Assembly (NCBI GenBank): GCA_001647635.1
Contig: CP014761.1
Coordinates: 248,001-312,000, forward strand
Length of the DNA: 64,000 nucleotides
Direction: 5' to 3'
Source: Leifsonia xyli
GTDB taxonomy: Bacteria; Actinomycetota; Actinomycetes; Actinomycetales; Microbacteriaceae
Shown piece by piece: positions 63,541 to 64,000 of the stretch. The notes under the pieces were generated by a model, which saw only the letters and a list, made by a program, of their open reading frames with translations, had not been told where the DNA came from and searched no databases. Made by a program: the position numbers and the translations under genes. Position 1 is the stretch's first letter; every line of letters starts with the position of its first letter.

Positions 63541-64000
63541 TGTCCGCCGCCGCTCCGGTCGTCGTGAACGCCCCGCTGGGCCGCGGGTTCGCGCGTCTGT
63601 GGACGTCTGCGATCGCGAGCAACCTCGCCGACGGCATCGGCCGCACCGCCGTCCGCTGATCGCGACGACACTCACGCGCGACCCCGCCCTGATCGCGGGA
63701 GTCAGCGCCGTGACGTTCCTGCCCTGGCTGTTCTTCGGTATCCCCGCAGGAATGCTGCTCGACCGGGTCGACCGCCGCATCGCGATGGCCGTCGCCAACT
63801 CACTGCGCTTCGCGGTCGCGGCCGCGATGGCCGTGCTGATCACGACGGACACGCTGAATATCTGGCTCCTGTACGTGTGCGTCCTGGCCTTCGGGCTGGG
63901 GGAGACGGTCTTCGACAACGCGACCACGACCGTCGTGCCGGCACTCGTCACCCGCGACCAGCTGGACCGCGCGAACGGGCGGATGCAGTCGGCCGAGATC
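63540..64000 (+). pseudogene. MFS exporter, frameshifted and cut by the window end
   Basis: The first 39 residues (MSAAAPVVVNAPLGRGF ... SNLADGIGRTAV) end at a stop at 63657-63659. The expected continuation PLIATTLTRDPALIAGVSAVTFLPWLFFGIPAGMLLDRVDRR and so on (given by its ends) lies in another frame to the window edge. One extra C at 63653-63654 (GTCCGC to GTCCCGC) restores it. The protein is clearly paralogous to the exporter at 17996-19264. Confidence 0.85.

Overview
This 64 kb window is a chromosomal segment of a very G+C-rich actinobacterium. The gene content (glutamyl-tRNA amidotransferase gatA/gatB, actinobacterial Clp protease locus, EttA-type ABC-F protein, group II truncated haemoglobin, frequent GTG/TTG starts and ATGA/GTGA stop-start overlaps) points to Actinomycetota, and the overall flavour suggests a member of the Microbacteriaceae (Leifsonia-like). 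That family-level placement is inference. I see no insertion sequence, prophage, integrase, CRISPR array, rRNA or replication origin. The DNA is uniform in composition and looks like core and near-core chromosome.

Layout. 1-3.8 kb: end of gatA, gatB, a YbaK-type protein, an MpaB/DUF2236-type oxygenase and a PaaI-type thioesterase. 3.8-9.7 kb: acyl-CoA ligase, a frameshifted NAD(P)H-binding protein, a small membrane protein next to a short YidC/Oxa1 insertase, two unknown genes and an aldo/keto reductase. 9.7-15.4 kb: DNA polymerase IV (frameshifted), a GerW-like protein, then a TPP riboswitch controlling a YkoE/YkoD/YkoC-type ECF importer whose coding chain continues by overlaps into a P-loop kinase and a 92-residue protein. 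15.4-26.6 kb: metallopeptidase, MetE-like protein, secreted transglycosylase-like protein, an MFS exporter with a divergent helix-turn-helix repressor, SGNH hydrolase, oligoribonuclease, tRNA-His and tRNA-Arg, an MFS/LysR divergent pair, a CPA2 antiporter and NAD synthetase. 26.6-34.8 kb: MsrA, SSB, lipoprotein, EttA, thioesterases, and a divergent Rieske lipoprotein / ECF sigma / anti-sigma locus. 34.8-44.5 kb: FAD dehydrogenase, truncated haemoglobin and MscS channel; an ABC exporter with its two-component system; aminopeptidase N. 44.6-53.4 kb: RpiB, Nei-type glycosylase, PaiB-like protein, amidohydrolase, an exported alpha/beta hydrolase, Dps and a second two-component system. 53.5-59.4 kb: tRNA-Gly, tRNA-Pro, trigger factor, TPR protein, clpP1, clpP2, a COG3910-like ATPase and clpX. 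59.4-64 kb: ClC channel, M3 peptidase, and a second HTH/MFS module cut by the window edge.

Three patterns stand out. (1) At least six genes, and probably seven, are each broken by the apparent loss of one base in a G/C run. This looks more like base-calling error than gene decay, so those proteins should be regarded as probably intact. (2) Long intergenic hairpins recur in sequence families; one family is built of 13-bp palindromic units at exact 20-bp spacing. (3) Readable regulatory signals: a TPP riboswitch with a candidate Shine-Dalgarno-sequestering hairpin, a divergent pair of matching ECF promoters (TGAACC-N16-CGTG), and a 14-bp direct-repeat array in front of the second HTH/MFS module.
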